DNA from: an uncultured Paracoccaceae bacterium
GTDB lineage: Bacteria > Pseudomonadota > Alphaproteobacteria > Rhodobacterales > Rhodobacteraceae
Length of the DNA stretch: 64,000 nt
Reading direction: 5' to 3'
Assembly: GCA_947498415.1 (NCBI GenBank)
Contig: CANMKB010000002.1
Span: 1 to 64,000 of the forward strand
Numbering within the stretch: the stretch's first letter is position 1; every line of letters starts with the position of its first letter. Below, piece by piece: positions 18,824 through 28,014 of the stretch. A program made the translations under genes and the position numbers. The notes below the pieces were generated by a model that saw only the letters and a program-made list of their open reading frames with translations, did not search any database and was not told the DNA's origin.

Positions 18824-20244
18824 GCTTGGGCCTTTCGTTTCGTGTCGCCGTCTTGTTCAGGCGGCAAAAGCTGGCTCAGAGGGATTTCTGCGACAATCAC
18901 TGTGCCAGATTTACTAGAGAATATCCGCAATGTGCCATTCATCTGTTCAATGCGTTCTTGCATGTTCCTCAGCCCCAAGCCGCCAGAAGGCTGGCGATGG
19001 CGGTCTTGGGGGATGCCAGAGCCATTATCTGTGATCCGCATCGTCGCACCACGGCGGTGTCCTCGCAGATCAATTGACATGCGTGTCGCACCTGCGTGGC
19101 GTTCGATGTTGGTCAGGGCTTCTTGTGCGACGCGATACAGTGAGAATTTTGCATCCGGATTTAGACGATTTCGAAAGACCACGGTTTCAAATTCTGTTTC
19201 AATTCCGGTTCTTTCGCCAAAATCCTCAACCAGTGCGCGAAGAGCAGGGCCCAGACCAAGATCATCCAGAACACCGGGGCGCAGGTCTCTGGAAATACGA
19301 CGGACTTCTTGGATGGCATTTGACAGGTGGTCCATACCGCGATCAAGGGTTTCAGCCGCGCGATCATCCCCAGAACTTATGCGCCGCCGCGCGGTATCGA
19401 GGGCATAGCGGACGCCCACCAGAACCTGTGAGATCCCATCGTGCAATTCACGGGCCACGCGACCGCGCTCTTGTTCTTGGGCGTCAAACACCCGTTGTGT
19501 GAGCTTTTTCAGTTTGGCATCCGCCAAGCGGCGTTCACGGATGTTGATGAACAGACCTGACAGGAACACGAGTAGAAGGGCGCCGAGTGTAATCGCGCCG
19601 ATATATAAGAAGGTTTGCCGCACGCGGGCCTCGACCTCGGCACGGGCCGCAGCAGTTGTGGCCAGCACGTCATCAATGAACACACCGGTGCCCACGGCCC
19701 ACCGCCAGCTGGGGAAGCTGGTGACATAAGAAATCATCCGCGCCTCTTGGCCGGTCGAGGGTTTGGGCCACAAATGTTCGACATACCCATCGCCCTGGCG
19801 CGCGACTTCGATGAATTCTGAGATCACGGGCGTGCCTTCAGAATCACTAAGGTCAAGCCAGTTTTCGTTGATCAGCTCTGTCTGGCGCGGAGAAACAAGG
19901 TTGTTGCCATCGTAGTCATAGACAAAGAAAAACCCTTCGTCCCCATAGATCATGGCCGCCAGAATTTGCATGACTTGTTGCTTTGCCAATTCATCCTCTG
20001 GAGACGCATTTCCGTAGATGAAGTAGAACCCGTTACGTGCTTGAGTTACATAGTTTTTTAGCTCTGCTTTCTTAGCTTCGATCAACTGCCCTTCCAGCGA
20101 TTTAATTTCCCGTTCTGCGAGGGCCCGTGACTGGTTCGCAACCAGCACCGAAATTGCGGCAACAGCAAGGATCAGTGGAAGGGTGGCCAGAAGGAAAAGC
20201 TTCTGCCCGTAAGAAAGCCTGAAATGTGCAATCCAGCTGCGCAT
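18820..20244 (-). CDS. Cache-domain sensor histidine kinase (HisKA_3)
   Basis: 474 residues. Membrane helix (about 15-35), periplasmic Cache domain (about 40-205, with FFFVYDYDGNNLVSPR and WRWAVGTGVFIDDV), second helix (about 212-233), then a HisKA_3 phosphoacceptor H268 in ARELHDGISQ and an HATPase domain with EALTNIERH and DNGSGI boxes. This is the NarX/DegS type that pairs with NarL regulators. Cache domains of this kind bind small carboxylates. It is adjacent to and divergent from a TRAP transporter operon, so it may sense the transported acid (inference). Confidence 0.92.
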   Translation of the reverse strand: MRSWIAHFRLSYGQKLFLLATLPLILAVAAISVLVANQSRALAEREIKSLEGQLIEAKKAELKNYVTQARNGFYFIYGNASPEDELAKQQVMQILAAMIYGDEGFFFVYDYDGNNLVSPRQTELINENWLDLSDSEGTPVISEFIEVARQGDGYVEHLWPKPSTGQEARMISYVTSFPSWRWAVGTGVFIDDVLATTAAARAEVEARVRQTFLYIGAITLGALLLVFLSGLFINIRERRLADAKLKKLTQRVFDAQEQERGRVARELHDGISQVLVGVRYALDTARRRISSGDDRAAETLDRGMDHLSNAIQEVRRISRDLRPGVLDDLGLGPALRALVEDFGERTGIETEFETVVFRNRLNPDAKFSLYRVAQEALTNIERHAGATRMSIDLRGHRRGATMRITDNGSGIPQDRHRQPSGGLGLRNMQERIEQMNGTLRIFSSKSGTVIVAEIPLSQLLPPEQDGDTKRKAQA

Positions 20245-20276
20245 AGTCGAATCGAATACGGCGATATGTCGTAAAT

Positions 20277-20380
20277 TAATAGCGCTATTATTACGTAGGG
20301 TTTATGAATAGCCACTTATTTGAGCGGCTAATGCACGGAAATTACATAGTTTTAGGCGTTCTTGATATTAAGCTACGTAG
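20277..20380. promoter_or_regulatory. Candidate operator region between kinase and TRAP operon
   Basis: A 14-bp perfect palindrome TAATAGCGCTATTA (20277-20290) is followed by three related octamers: TTACGTAG (20291-20298), TTACATAG (20342-20349), CTACGTAG (20373-20380). Their spacing of 51 and 31 bp is close to five and three helical turns, so all would face the same side. Candidate sites for the neighbouring NarL-type regulator. Confidence 0.45.
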
Positions 20381-20493
20381 TAGTAGGTATTTCAACATTC
20401 ACATCACAAAGCTAGGCTCACAAACACTGTAAACGGTCCGCTCTGTTTTTGAGAATATCAAGGCAGAGCACGAATACCTTGGGAGGATAGTTA

Positions 20494-21582
20494 ATGGATC
20501 GTCGTTCTTTTTTAAAGAAGTCAGCACTTGGCGGCACCGCTGCCGCAGCGGCATCGACGCTCGCGGCACCAGCATACGCACAGGGCAAGCGTACGCTGAC
20601 GATGGTAACATCTTGGCCGCGTGGCTTTGCTGTTCTGGATGATGCTGCGACCTACTTGGAAAACATGGTTTCCGAAATGTCTGGTGGTTCTTTGACCATC
20701 GACAAAAAAGCGCCAGGCGAACTGGTGGGTGCACTTGAAGTGTTTGATGCTGTGACCTCTGGTCAGGCGGATATGTATCACTCTGCAGACTATTATTTCA
20801 TCGGTCAGCACCCAGGTTATGCCTATTTCACCGCGGTTCCATTCGGTGGCACAGCGCAAGAAGTGTCTAACTGGTACTACCATGGCGGTGGCGAAGAGCT
20901 GCATGACGAGCTGGGCTCTATCTTTAACCTAAAAGGCCTGCTGGCAGGGAACTCTGGTTCTCAGTCTGGTGGTTGGTTCCGCAAAGAGATTAACTCTGCG
21001 TCTGACTTCAACGGTTTGAAATTCCGCATGCCAGGTCTGGGCGGTAAAGTTCTGGGTAAACTGGGCGCATCTGTTCAGAACATCCCAGGTGGCGAACTGT
21101 ACCAAGCGTTGTCTTCTGGTGCATTGGACGGTCTAGAGTGGGTTGGCCCAATGGCTGACGAACGCGCCGGCTTCCAGGAAGTTGCAAAAATCTACTACAC
21201 AGCGGGTTTCCACGAGCCAGGCTCTGCTTTGTCTTCCTCCATCAACCTTGATGTTTGGAACGAGCTGTCTGACCAGCACAAAGCGATCCTACGTTACGCG
21301 TCTATGGCGGTCACTCAGTACCAGCTGTCTGAAACTCTGGCGAACAACGGTGCGGCACTGGCACGTCTGCAAGCGCAGGGTGTGAAAACCATGCAATTCC
21401 CAGATGACGTTTGGGATGCATTTGGTCGCGCCTCTGCAGAAGTCATGGATGAAAACATGGGTGACGAGCTGTTTGCGAAGATCCGTAAATCGTTTGAAGA
21501 GTCCCTTGCGAACTCTGCATCCTGGATCAACAAATCTGATGGCTACTACGTACAGCAACGTATTCGCGTTCTGGGCGGCTAA
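20494..21582 (+). CDS. TRAP transporter solute-binding protein (DctP family, TakP-like)
   Basis: 362 residues with a twin-arginine signal (RRSFLKK at 3-9, cleavage near APAYAQ). The DctP fold is recognisable by GGWFRKEINS, GLKFRMPGLGGKVL and LSSGALDGLEWVGP, the last two close to TakP, the 2-oxoacid-binding protein of Rhodobacter sphaeroides. The conserved arginine in KFRMPG normally holds the ligand carboxylate. So a 2-oxo or hydroxy acid is the likely substrate. Strong GGGAGGA ribosome site. A terminator follows, then the two permease genes. Confidence 0.93.
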   Translation: MDRRSFLKKSALGGTAAAAASTLAAPAYAQGKRTLTMVTSWPRGFAVLDDAATYLENMVSEMSGGSLTIDKKAPGELVGALEVFDAVTSGQADMYHSADYYFIGQHPGYAYFTAVPFGGTAQEVSNWYYHGGGEELHDELGSIFNLKGLLAGNSGSQSGGWFRKEINSASDFNGLKFRMPGLGGKVLGKLGASVQNIPGGELYQALSSGALDGLEWVGPMADERAGFQEVAKIYYTAGFHEPGSALSSSINLDVWNELSDQHKAILRYASMAVTQYQLSETLANNGAALARLQAQGVKTMQFPDDVWDAFGRASAEVMDENMGDELFAKIRKSFEESLANSASWINKSDGYYVQQRIRVLGG

Positions 21583-21600
21583 GTTAGCCTTAGTGAAACA

Positions 21601-21629
21601 AATGGCTCCGGGAGACCGGAGCCATTTTT
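21601..21629 (+). terminator. Terminator between binding protein and permease genes
   Basis: An 11-bp perfect stem AATGGCTCCGG / CCGGAGCCATT with GAGA loop leads into TTTTT. Placed inside the operon, it would let the binding protein be made in excess over the permease. Confidence 0.85.
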
Positions 21630-21688
21630 CGATCCGGCCGGGAAAGCCCCGTGATGCCAGATCGACAAACGACCTTTAGGGGGACATC

Positions 21689-22624
21689 ATGCAAGAGTCT
21701 GGCGCAGCCAGTTTTGGGCAGATCCTCGCTGCCTTGGGAGATGGTCTTGTCTGGTTTGGACACAACATCCTCATGGGTTTTGCGAATATCGCGTATGCCG
21801 TCACACACCCTGGATTGTGGTTGGATTGGTCCAACAAAGAATCCATCATGCGGTTTGTGTATTACGGTGGGTCCGTAGAATTCTTTTTCGCCGTCTTCGC
21901 GCTGTTTTTGACGGTCACAGCCATTGGCTTGTGGAAAAACAGTGTGTTGTGGGGCGTTGTTCGCCTGTTTGAAGGCATCTCTAACACCGTTGGCCGGTTC
22001 TTTGCCTGGGCCGGGTTATTGATGGTGCTACAACAGATCATTATCGTTTTCATGCAGCGTATTTTCACACGCCCCGACATCGTGTTCGGCTTTGGTGTGC
22101 CGCTGCAATTTGACATCAGCTGGTACGCCGAAGAGCTTAAGTTTTACAATGCGTTGATCGTTGCTTTGTGCGCGACCTACACCTTTGTTCAAGGCGGGCA
22201 TGTTCGGGTTGATCTGGTTTATGCAGCCGTCAGCTATCGCAAGAAAAAGATCATCGATATGTTTGGGTCGATCTTTTTCATGATGCCTATGGCCGTCTTG
22301 GTCTGGATGTATGGCTGGTACTTCATGTGGCGTCACTTGATTGTGCCAAAGCCATCCGCAAGTGACACGCTGGAACGCCTGTTGCTCAAATCCCGTGCGT
22401 TGCGCTGGAATGTTGAAACCATCGGCTTTTCACCCAACGGTTTCACCGCATATTTTCTGTTCAAAATTCTTCTGGTGGCCTTTGCTGGCTTGGTCTTCAT
22501 GCAAGCGATCGCCTTCTTCTACCGCTCGTACCTTGAGATGAAAGAAGGGCCAGAAAGCGAAGGGAAATACCTTGACCGCGATACGCTGGGCGAGGGCGAA
22601 GAAGCCTATGAAGGCACACACTGA
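21689..22624 (+). CDS. TRAP transporter small permease (DctQ), long form
   Basis: 311 residues, longer than the usual 160-200 of DctQ. An extra N-terminal section with two hydrophobic segments (about 25-45 and 65-90) precedes a DctQ-like core of four helices (about 95-285), with ALCATYTFVQGGHVRVDLV as its signature. The C-terminus is acidic and cytoplasmic. It follows the binding protein and precedes the large permease by 14 bp. Long DctQ proteins are known for TakP-type systems. Confidence 0.87.
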   Translation: MQESGAASFGQILAALGDGLVWFGHNILMGFANIAYAVTHPGLWLDWSNKESIMRFVYYGGSVEFFFAVFALFLTVTAIGLWKNSVLWGVVRLFEGISNTVGRFFAWAGLLMVLQQIIIVFMQRIFTRPDIVFGFGVPLQFDISWYAEELKFYNALIVALCATYTFVQGGHVRVDLVYAAVSYRKKKIIDMFGSIFFMMPMAVLVWMYGWYFMWRHLIVPKPSASDTLERLLLKSRALRWNVETIGFSPNGFTAYFLFKILLVAFAGLVFMQAIAFFYRSYLEMKEGPESEGKYLDRDTLGEGEEAYEGTH

Positions 22625-22638
22625 GGTAGGGACACACT

Positions 22639-24993
22639 ATGTTATTCGGACTTGATGGGGTCGAAATCGGCCTGATTATCGTCTTTCTCTGCCTCTTTGG
22701 GGGCATTTTGTCGGGGTTTCCCGTGGCCTTTGCCATCGGGGGCGCAGGGATTATCTCTTTTGGTATCATCGCGGCGCTTGATAGCGCCGGGCTGCTGATC
22801 CACCAAGCGATTGATACATCATCAACGCTTTATGCGGATTTGATATCGCAAGGCATTAAGGCAGATACGATATCGGTCTTTAGATACCCAGACCTTCCAA
22901 GGATCGCAGAACCGGTCTTTGCAAGCGGCTGGGAAACAGCGATGGATCGCAATCTGTCGTTTGTTGTGAACCGTATGAACGAACGTGTTCTGGCGGGTCA
23001 GTCTATCGAAACGCTGTTGGCAGTTTTGATGTTTGTTCTCATGGGCATCACCTTGGAACGCTCTAAGATCGCAAATGATTTGCTGACAACAATGGCACGT
23101 GTCTTTGGCCCGTTGCCTGGGGGTTTGGCGGTGTCGGTTGTGGTTGTGGGGGCGTTCCTTGCTGCATCCACTGGGATCGTGGGCGCGACTGTTGTGACCA
23201 TGGGCTTGCTGAGCTTGCCAACCATGCTGCGCAACAACTATTCACCAGAACTGGCGACCGGTGTGATCGCGGCCTCTGGGACCTTGGGGCAGATCATTCC
23301 ACCGTCTATCGTGATTGTTCTATTGGGCACCTTGGCGGGGGATTTGTATTCCGCGGCGCAAGAGGCACGGGCGCAGGTTGCGGGCTGTACTGATGCGCTG
23401 ACCTATCTGGGTGAGCCAGCGGTTGTTTCAGTTGGTACGTTGTTCCAAGCGGCCTTGCTGCCAGGGGTGATGCTTGCGGGTCTGTATGCGCTTTATGCCT
23501 TTGGCTATGCGATGATGAACCCAAGCAAAGCACCTGCTGTGTCGTTTAGCGGCAGCACGGGTGAGATCATCACGCGCAACGAACGTCTGACATGGTTCTT
23601 GTTTGCGCCGCTGGTTCTGATTGGTGGCATGTTCATGCTGTCATCCGCGAATGTGGTGGGCAATCAGTACATTACGGTCGATAGCTACTCTGACGGTGGT
23701 CAATCTGCGACTTTGCGTACAAATGTAGGTGCCGAATGTCAGGCCTCTATGATTGAACTGCATGGTCAAGAAGCGTGGGATTTCGCCCTCGCGGAACAAG
23801 CGACCATCGACGAAGCCGGTGGTGTTGTTCAATCCCGTGAGTTGACTGAAGACGAAAAGACCGAGATCTTTGCAGAGCGTGTTGCAGCAGCAGCGCCGAT
23901 TGGCTCTGGAGTGGCGATCGCCTTCACCATGCTGGCATTGATCCTGACAACAGCACGTGGTGTATCGCCTTCGGCCAATCCACAGCGGTTGTATATCGGT
24001 TTTGCAGGGGTGGCCTTGGCTTTCCTGATCGATATTCTGTTCATCACGCCAACAACGACAGCTGGAGCAACCTTTGTCTATCTGGCGCTTCCGATCGCAC
24101 TTACGCTATACGGCTGTAAATACGCGGGTGGGCTTTTGGGCAAAAACGAAATCCTGCGCGTGGTGTTCCCACCGCTGGTTCTTATCGTGGCTGTGCTTGG
24201 GTCGATCCTGGGCGGCATCACCAACCCAACGCCCGCAGCGGCGCTTGGGGCAGGTGGGGCCATCCTTTTGGCAGCCTATCGCAAACTGCAAGACGAGGAA
24301 CAGTCTGGCAAGATCATCCTACAGGCGTCTTTTGCCATTGTGATCATGCTGTTGATGGGCATCAACTTTGATCTTCGGATCAATCAGCCTGATGTATCCG
24401 CTGAAAGCTGGGTTGCCTTCTTTGTGGCCTATGGCTCGTATCTCTTTGCGATGTTTGGCATGATCTACAGCTGCTGGGTTCTCTTCCGCAGCTCGGTTTT
24501 GTCTCCTGTCGTTCGAGAAACCGCCAAGGTAACTTCGATGGTCTTTACCATTCTGATCGGGTCTCAAATCCTGAACCTTGTGGTGATTTCCTTTGGCGGC
24601 GAACATTACATCCAGCAATTCCTGCGCTCATTTGACAATGAGTTCACGGTCTTCCTGATTGTGATGTTGGTGCTGTTTGTTCTGGGCTTTGTGCTTGATT
24701 TCCTTGAGATCATTTACATCGTGATCCCGATCGTGGGGCCTGTCATCTATGGCGGCACCTTTGATCCGAAGTGGGTGACGATCATGATCGCGGTGAACCT
24801 GCAGACATCGTTCCTGACACCGCCCTTTGGCTTTGCGCTGTTCTATCTGCGCGGGGTTGCGCCGGCGAGCGTCACCACACGGCACATCTATCGCGGTATC
24901 ATCCCGTTTGTGCTGATCCAGGTGGTGGGCTTGGGGATCCTTTGGTTCTTCCCATCCATCGTGACAATCCTGCCAGCGCTGATTGGCGGCTAA
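22639..24993 (+). CDS. TRAP transporter large permease (DctM), extended 784-residue form
   Basis: 784 residues against about 430 for a standard DctM. The N-terminal helices carry GFPVAFAIGG; TGIVGATVVTMGLLSLPTML, SGTLGQIIPPSIV and the C-terminal LQTSFLTPPFGFALFYLRG are family motifs. Two hydrophilic inserts are visible: about 55-115 and a large one about 350-425 containing two-residue-rich acidic stretches. It is the sodium-driven translocating subunit. Extended DctM proteins accompany the long DctQ type. Confidence 0.9.
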   Translation: MLFGLDGVEIGLIIVFLCLFGGILSGFPVAFAIGGAGIISFGIIAALDSAGLLIHQAIDTSSTLYADLISQGIKADTISVFRYPDLPRIAEPVFASGWETAMDRNLSFVVNRMNERVLAGQSIETLLAVLMFVLMGITLERSKIANDLLTTMARVFGPLPGGLAVSVVVVGAFLAASTGIVGATVVTMGLLSLPTMLRNNYSPELATGVIAASGTLGQIIPPSIVIVLLGTLAGDLYSAAQEARAQVAGCTDALTYLGEPAVVSVGTLFQAALLPGVMLAGLYALYAFGYAMMNPSKAPAVSFSGSTGEIITRNERLTWFLFAPLVLIGGMFMLSSANVVGNQYITVDSYSDGGQSATLRTNVGAECQASMIELHGQEAWDFALAEQATIDEAGGVVQSRELTEDEKTEIFAERVAAAAPIGSGVAIAFTMLALILTTARGVSPSANPQRLYIGFAGVALAFLIDILFITPTTTAGATFVYLALPIALTLYGCKYAGGLLGKNEILRVVFPPLVLIVAVLGSILGGITNPTPAAALGAGGAILLAAYRKLQDEEQSGKIILQASFAIVIMLLMGINFDLRINQPDVSAESWVAFFVAYGSYLFAMFGMIYSCWVLFRSSVLSPVVRETAKVTSMVFTILIGSQILNLVVISFGGEHYIQQFLRSFDNEFTVFLIVMLVLFVLGFVLDFLEIIYIVIPIVGPVIYGGTFDPKWVTIMIAVNLQTSFLTPPFGFALFYLRGVAPASVTTRHIYRGIIPFVLIQVVGLGILWFFPSIVTILPALIGG

Positions 24994-25016
24994 TCACACG
25001 ATCCTGTCGAAACAAC

Positions 25017-25041
25017 AAAAGGGCCCCTTGGGGCCCTTTTT
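25017..25041 (+). terminator. Terminator of the TRAP operon
   Basis: An 11-bp stem AAAAGGGCCCC / GGGGCCCTTTT with a TT turn is followed by T. It can serve both the TRAP operon and the convergent transferase gene. Confidence 0.85.
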
Positions 25042-25067
25042 CATGTCTGGCTCTGAAAAGATCGAGT

Positions 25068-25892
25068 TCAGTAACGTGTCGTGGTTTTTGATACTGGCAG
25101 CGAGATACCCGACACCTGTTCGGCAATCGGACCGCTGCTTTCTGGTACCTTCAAACTTGCGTTTCTCTCTTCTTTTTTAACGCGCTGCCACCGAGAGTTT
25201 ATGTATACCTCAAGCCCCTCAAAGCGCGATTTATATCCCATCTTATCGCTGCCGGGCACCCAATAGCCCAGATAGACATAGGGCACACCAACCTCTTGGG
25301 CGATGCGGATATGGTCAAGGATCAGGTAGGTGCCCAGTGATTGCCGCGCCAGTTCTGGGCGGAAAAAACTATAGACCATGCTCACCCCATCTTCGAGCAC
25401 ATCGGTCAGGCTGACCGCGATCAATTCATTGGTCTGTTCGTGGGTGTATTCTACAACGCGCGAGCGGATCGGCGTTTCTTCGATCATGGCCGCAAATTCA
25501 AACACATCCATATCCGCCATGCCGCCATCGGCGTGGCGATGATCTAGATAAGTGCGAAACAGATCATATTGTTCTTCGGTGGCCCAAGGCGATGTGGCCC
25601 GGCGCACAAGTTGCGCGTTGCGGCGCATCACACGTTTCTGGCTTTTGGTGGGGGTAAACCGCGACACATCAATCCGGGCCGACAAGCACGACGCACATTC
25701 GGTGCAAGATGGGCGGTACAACACGTTCTGTGACCGTCTGAACCCTTGCTGAGACAACGAGTCATTCAATTCTTGCGCATTGTCACCTTGCAAAGCTGTG
25801 AACAGCTTACGCTCCATCTTGCCTGGTAGATACGGGCAGGGCTGGGGCGCAGTGACATAAAACTGAGGCGCAAGAGGCAGTGAGTGACGCAT
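25068..25892 (-). CDS. bpt: Aspartate/glutamate leucyltransferase (Bpt/Ate-like)
   Basis: 274 residues from the ATG at 25892, the usual MRH...[14 protein letters not shown] start of the family. The N-terminal ATE domain contains [15 protein letters not shown]; the C-terminal GNAT-like transferase domain contains [18 protein letters not shown] and [18 protein letters not shown]. It adds leucine to proteins beginning with acidic residues, marking them for ClpS/ClpAP degradation in the N-end rule. Cytoplasmic. Confidence 0.92.
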   Translation of the reverse strand: MRHSLPLAPQFYVTAPQPCPYLPGKMERKLFTALQGDNAQELNDSLSQQGFRRSQNVLYRPSCTECASCLSARIDVSRFTPTKSQKRVMRRNAQLVRRATSPWATEEQYDLFRTYLDHRHADGGMADMDVFEFAAMIEETPIRSRVVEYTHEQTNELIAVSLTDVLEDGVSMVYSFFRPELARQSLGTYLILDHIRIAQEVGVPYVYLGYWVPGSDKMGYKSRFEGLEVYINSRWQRVKKEERNASLKVPESSGPIAEQVSGISLPVSKTTTRY

Positions 25893-25978
25893 AAGGACCG
25901 CAAGTTGATAGACAGAACAATTGAACTGTATCAACGCGATCCCGCTGCGCCAAGAAAAATGGAAATTATTGGATAATC

Positions 25979-26428
25979 TTAATAACGCGCCGCGCGGTTA
26001 ATCGCCACCGAGCCCATCACATGATCGGTCAAACCCTGCTTGCGTGAGGACGTCAGCATCAGCACGATAGAGATCACCTGAAGGATGGGAAAAGACAGCG
26101 AAACACTATAACCGAGCGTGTGCAAAAACGCCTGCGCCAGATCAAAACGGTCGCCAGACTGATCGCGCAGCTCGATCCCCATCAACCGCATCCCAAGGGT
26201 TGCAGACCCGCCCGCCAGTGTCACCACACGATAGGCAAAGCCCACCACAAGCAGCATCAGCGGGAAAAAGAAAATCCCTGTAAAGGCGGTGAACGGCAGG
26301 ATCAGCACGCATAGGATGCCAATCAGAACCATATCGATGATCCAAGCGAACAGACGTTTCATCGGAACGTCGGCATAGAACTCAGACTGAGTTTCTGGAT
26401 CGGGAAGGGTGTATGCGCGGGATGTCAT
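25979..26428 (-). CDS. RDD family membrane protein
   Basis: 149 residues from the ATG at 26428 (GGAG five bases upstream). The RDD domain is clear: [19 protein letters not shown] (the R..D pair), then hydrophobic segments and [11 protein letters not shown]. Three to four membrane helices. Function of the family is not settled; some members are sodium/proton antiporter-like. It follows the DUF2852 gene by about 70 bp and may share its transcript. Confidence 0.85.
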   Translation of the reverse strand: MTSRAYTLPDPETQSEFYADVPMKRLFAWIIDMVLIGILCVLILPFTAFTGIFFFPLMLLVVGFAYRVVTLAGGSATLGMRLMGIELRDQSGDRFDLAQAFLHTLGYSVSLSFPILQVISIVLMLTSSRKQGLTDHVMGSVAINRAARY

Positions 26429-26496
26429 GGGGCTCCAATGTCCATAAATGAGGCCCCCGGTCAATCGGGAGCCGTAAGGTTTAGGTCGTAGACAGC

Positions 26497-26922
26497 TTAT
26501 GCGTCTTCTTTGGTCTCAGCACGTTCGTCTGATGCTTTCTTGGCACGTTCGTCCATAAACTGGTCGAATTCAGACTTGTCTTTTGCTTCACGCAGGCGCT
26601 CTAGAAAGCCTTCAAAGCTGGCTTGCTCGTCTTCCAGACGACGGATGGTCTCGTCGCGGTAAGCGTCAAAGGCCGTATTGCCAGTGGATTGCATCACGTG
26701 CATCCGACGTTTGCTTTTCTTATAGCCGCAAGATTTATTGAACATGCGTTTGCTCCAGATCATGTAGAACAGAAGGGCCAGACCGACTGGCCAGAAAAAG
26801 ACAAAGCCCAGGACCATGGCGGCAATCCACGCGCCTTTGCCCTTGCTATCAAGCCAGGCCTCGCTGCGCGAAAACCAGCCCATGTGGGAGGAGTCTTGGG
26901 CGGCGGTGGCTACAGGTGTCAT
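26497..26922 (-). CDS. DUF2852 membrane protein
   Basis: 141 residues. One strong hydrophobic segment (about 30-55, AWIAAMVLGFVFFWPVGLALLFY) is followed by a basic stretch KRMFNKSCGYKKSKRR and a highly charged, probably coiled C-terminal half (about 85-141). This is the DUF2852 family found in Rhodobacterales; no known function. CGGAG precedes the ATG. Two copies of a 22-bp operator-like element lie upstream. Confidence 0.82.
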   Translation of the reverse strand: MTPVATAAQDSSHMGWFSRSEAWLDSKGKGAWIAAMVLGFVFFWPVGLALLFYMIWSKRMFNKSCGYKKSKRRMHVMQSTGNTAFDAYRDETIRRLEDEQASFEGFLERLREAKDKSEFDQFMDERAKKASDERAETKEDA

Positions 26923-26944
26923 TTGGTTCTCCGTGGTTAAAGTT

Positions 26945-27025
26945 GATGTGAATGCCTTTCACATTACAACAGATGGGGAGGCCGCAGGGGTGTTGCAAGG
27001 GGTGATGTGAAAGTTTTTAACATTA
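26945..27025. promoter_or_regulatory. Two 22-bp operator-like repeats upstream of the DUF2852 gene
   Basis: Copies at 26945-26966 and 27004-27025 share GATGTGAA at one end and ACATTA at the other with the same spacing. The first contains the inverted repeat TGTGAA-N5-TTCACA. A further inverted pair GTGAAAC (27094-27100) / GTTTCAC (27117-27123) lies beyond. The rest of the 26923-27352 gap shows no gene. Confidence 0.45.
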
Positions 27026-27352
27026 TCGCCCAATTTTCAGAATTCCCTTTGTTTTATGGCGATAAATTGTCTCTGAAGTAGCAACGTCGCTTAGTGAAAC
27101 GCGGGTTTGGGGATTTGTTTCACGACATTTGAGCTTTGACATATGAGGACTGAGTCATTTTCGCGCCTCTTGTGCGATCAAATCAAAGCTGACCATGCGG
27201 CAATGCTTGATAATACCCTAGGTGCAATTGTTCATGTTGGGTTAGGGTTACCGCGTGGGGTACACATGGGTGCTTGCGATACTCGATTGCGTTTCAGGTG
27301 GCCAACATAGCAAGCCACCACCTTATGAACATAAAGCTTTGGATGTTTTAGT

Positions 27353-27961
27353 ATGACAGTTGAATTTTTATTGACGTCGCTGGTTGTGGTGCTTTTGCCG
27401 GGCACTGGCGTCATTTACACATTGGCCATTGGGCTGGGACGCGGTTTTAAGGCCAGCATTGCCGCCGCCTTTGGCTGCACACTTGGCATCGTACCGGCTG
27501 CCGTGGCCAGTATCATTGGGCTGGCGGCACTGCTGCACACCAGCGCGTTGGCGTTTCAGGTGATCAAATTTTTAGGCGTGGTCTATTTGTTTTATATGGC
27601 CTGGAAGATCCTAAAGGATGACTCCGTTATGGAGGTGTCAGAAAACAATGCCAACTTAAGCTATGTGCGGATGGCGACGACTGGGGCCTTACTGAATGTT
27701 TTAAATCCAAAACTGTCTTTGTTCTTTTTGGCGTTCTTGCCGCAGTTCATATCCACGGGGTCAACACATGCAACAGCATCGCTGATTGGATTGGCGAGTG
27801 TGTTTATGGCCATGACCTTTGGGGTGTTTGTGATCTATGGCGCTTTTGCATCTTATGCCCGCGACTATGTCATTCAACGGCCATCGGTCATGAAGTGGAT
27901 CAAACGTTGCTTTGCGGGCAGCTTTGGTTTTCTAGGGGCCAAACTTGCGGTTTCAAACTAG
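27353..27961 (+). CDS. LysE/RhtB family amino-acid exporter
   Basis: 202 residues with six hydrophobic segments and the family N-terminal block LLPGTGVIYTLAIGLGRGFKAS followed by GCTLGI; LLNVLNPKLSLFFLAFLPQF is the conserved mid segment (quoted in part). An inner-membrane exporter of amino acids or homoserine-lactone-like compounds; the substrate is unknown. Stands alone, convergent with the aldehyde dehydrogenase gene. Confidence 0.88.
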   Translation: MTVEFLLTSLVVVLLPGTGVIYTLAIGLGRGFKASIAAAFGCTLGIVPAAVASIIGLAALLHTSALAFQVIKFLGVVYLFYMAWKILKDDSVMEVSENNANLSYVRMATTGALLNVLNPKLSLFFLAFLPQFISTGSTHATASLIGLASVFMAMTFGVFVIYGAFASYARDYVIQRPSVMKWIKRCFAGSFGFLGAKLAVSN

Positions 27962-27968
27962 GTAAATG

Positions 27969-27996
27969 CAAAAGGGCGCCCAAATCGGGCACCCTT
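27969..27996. terminator. Bidirectional terminator between lysE-type and aldehyde dehydrogenase genes
   Basis: Stem AAAGGG-C-GCCC / GGGC-A-CCCTTT with one mismatch and a 5-base loop sits between convergent genes, with A-rich and T-rich flanks. Confidence 0.65.
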
Positions 27997-28014
27997 TGCT
28001 TGTATGTTTAGCGC

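Noticed and set aside
27236..27250. Telomere-like GGGTTAGGGTTA
   Set aside because: Two units only in an ordinary intergenic region; chance.
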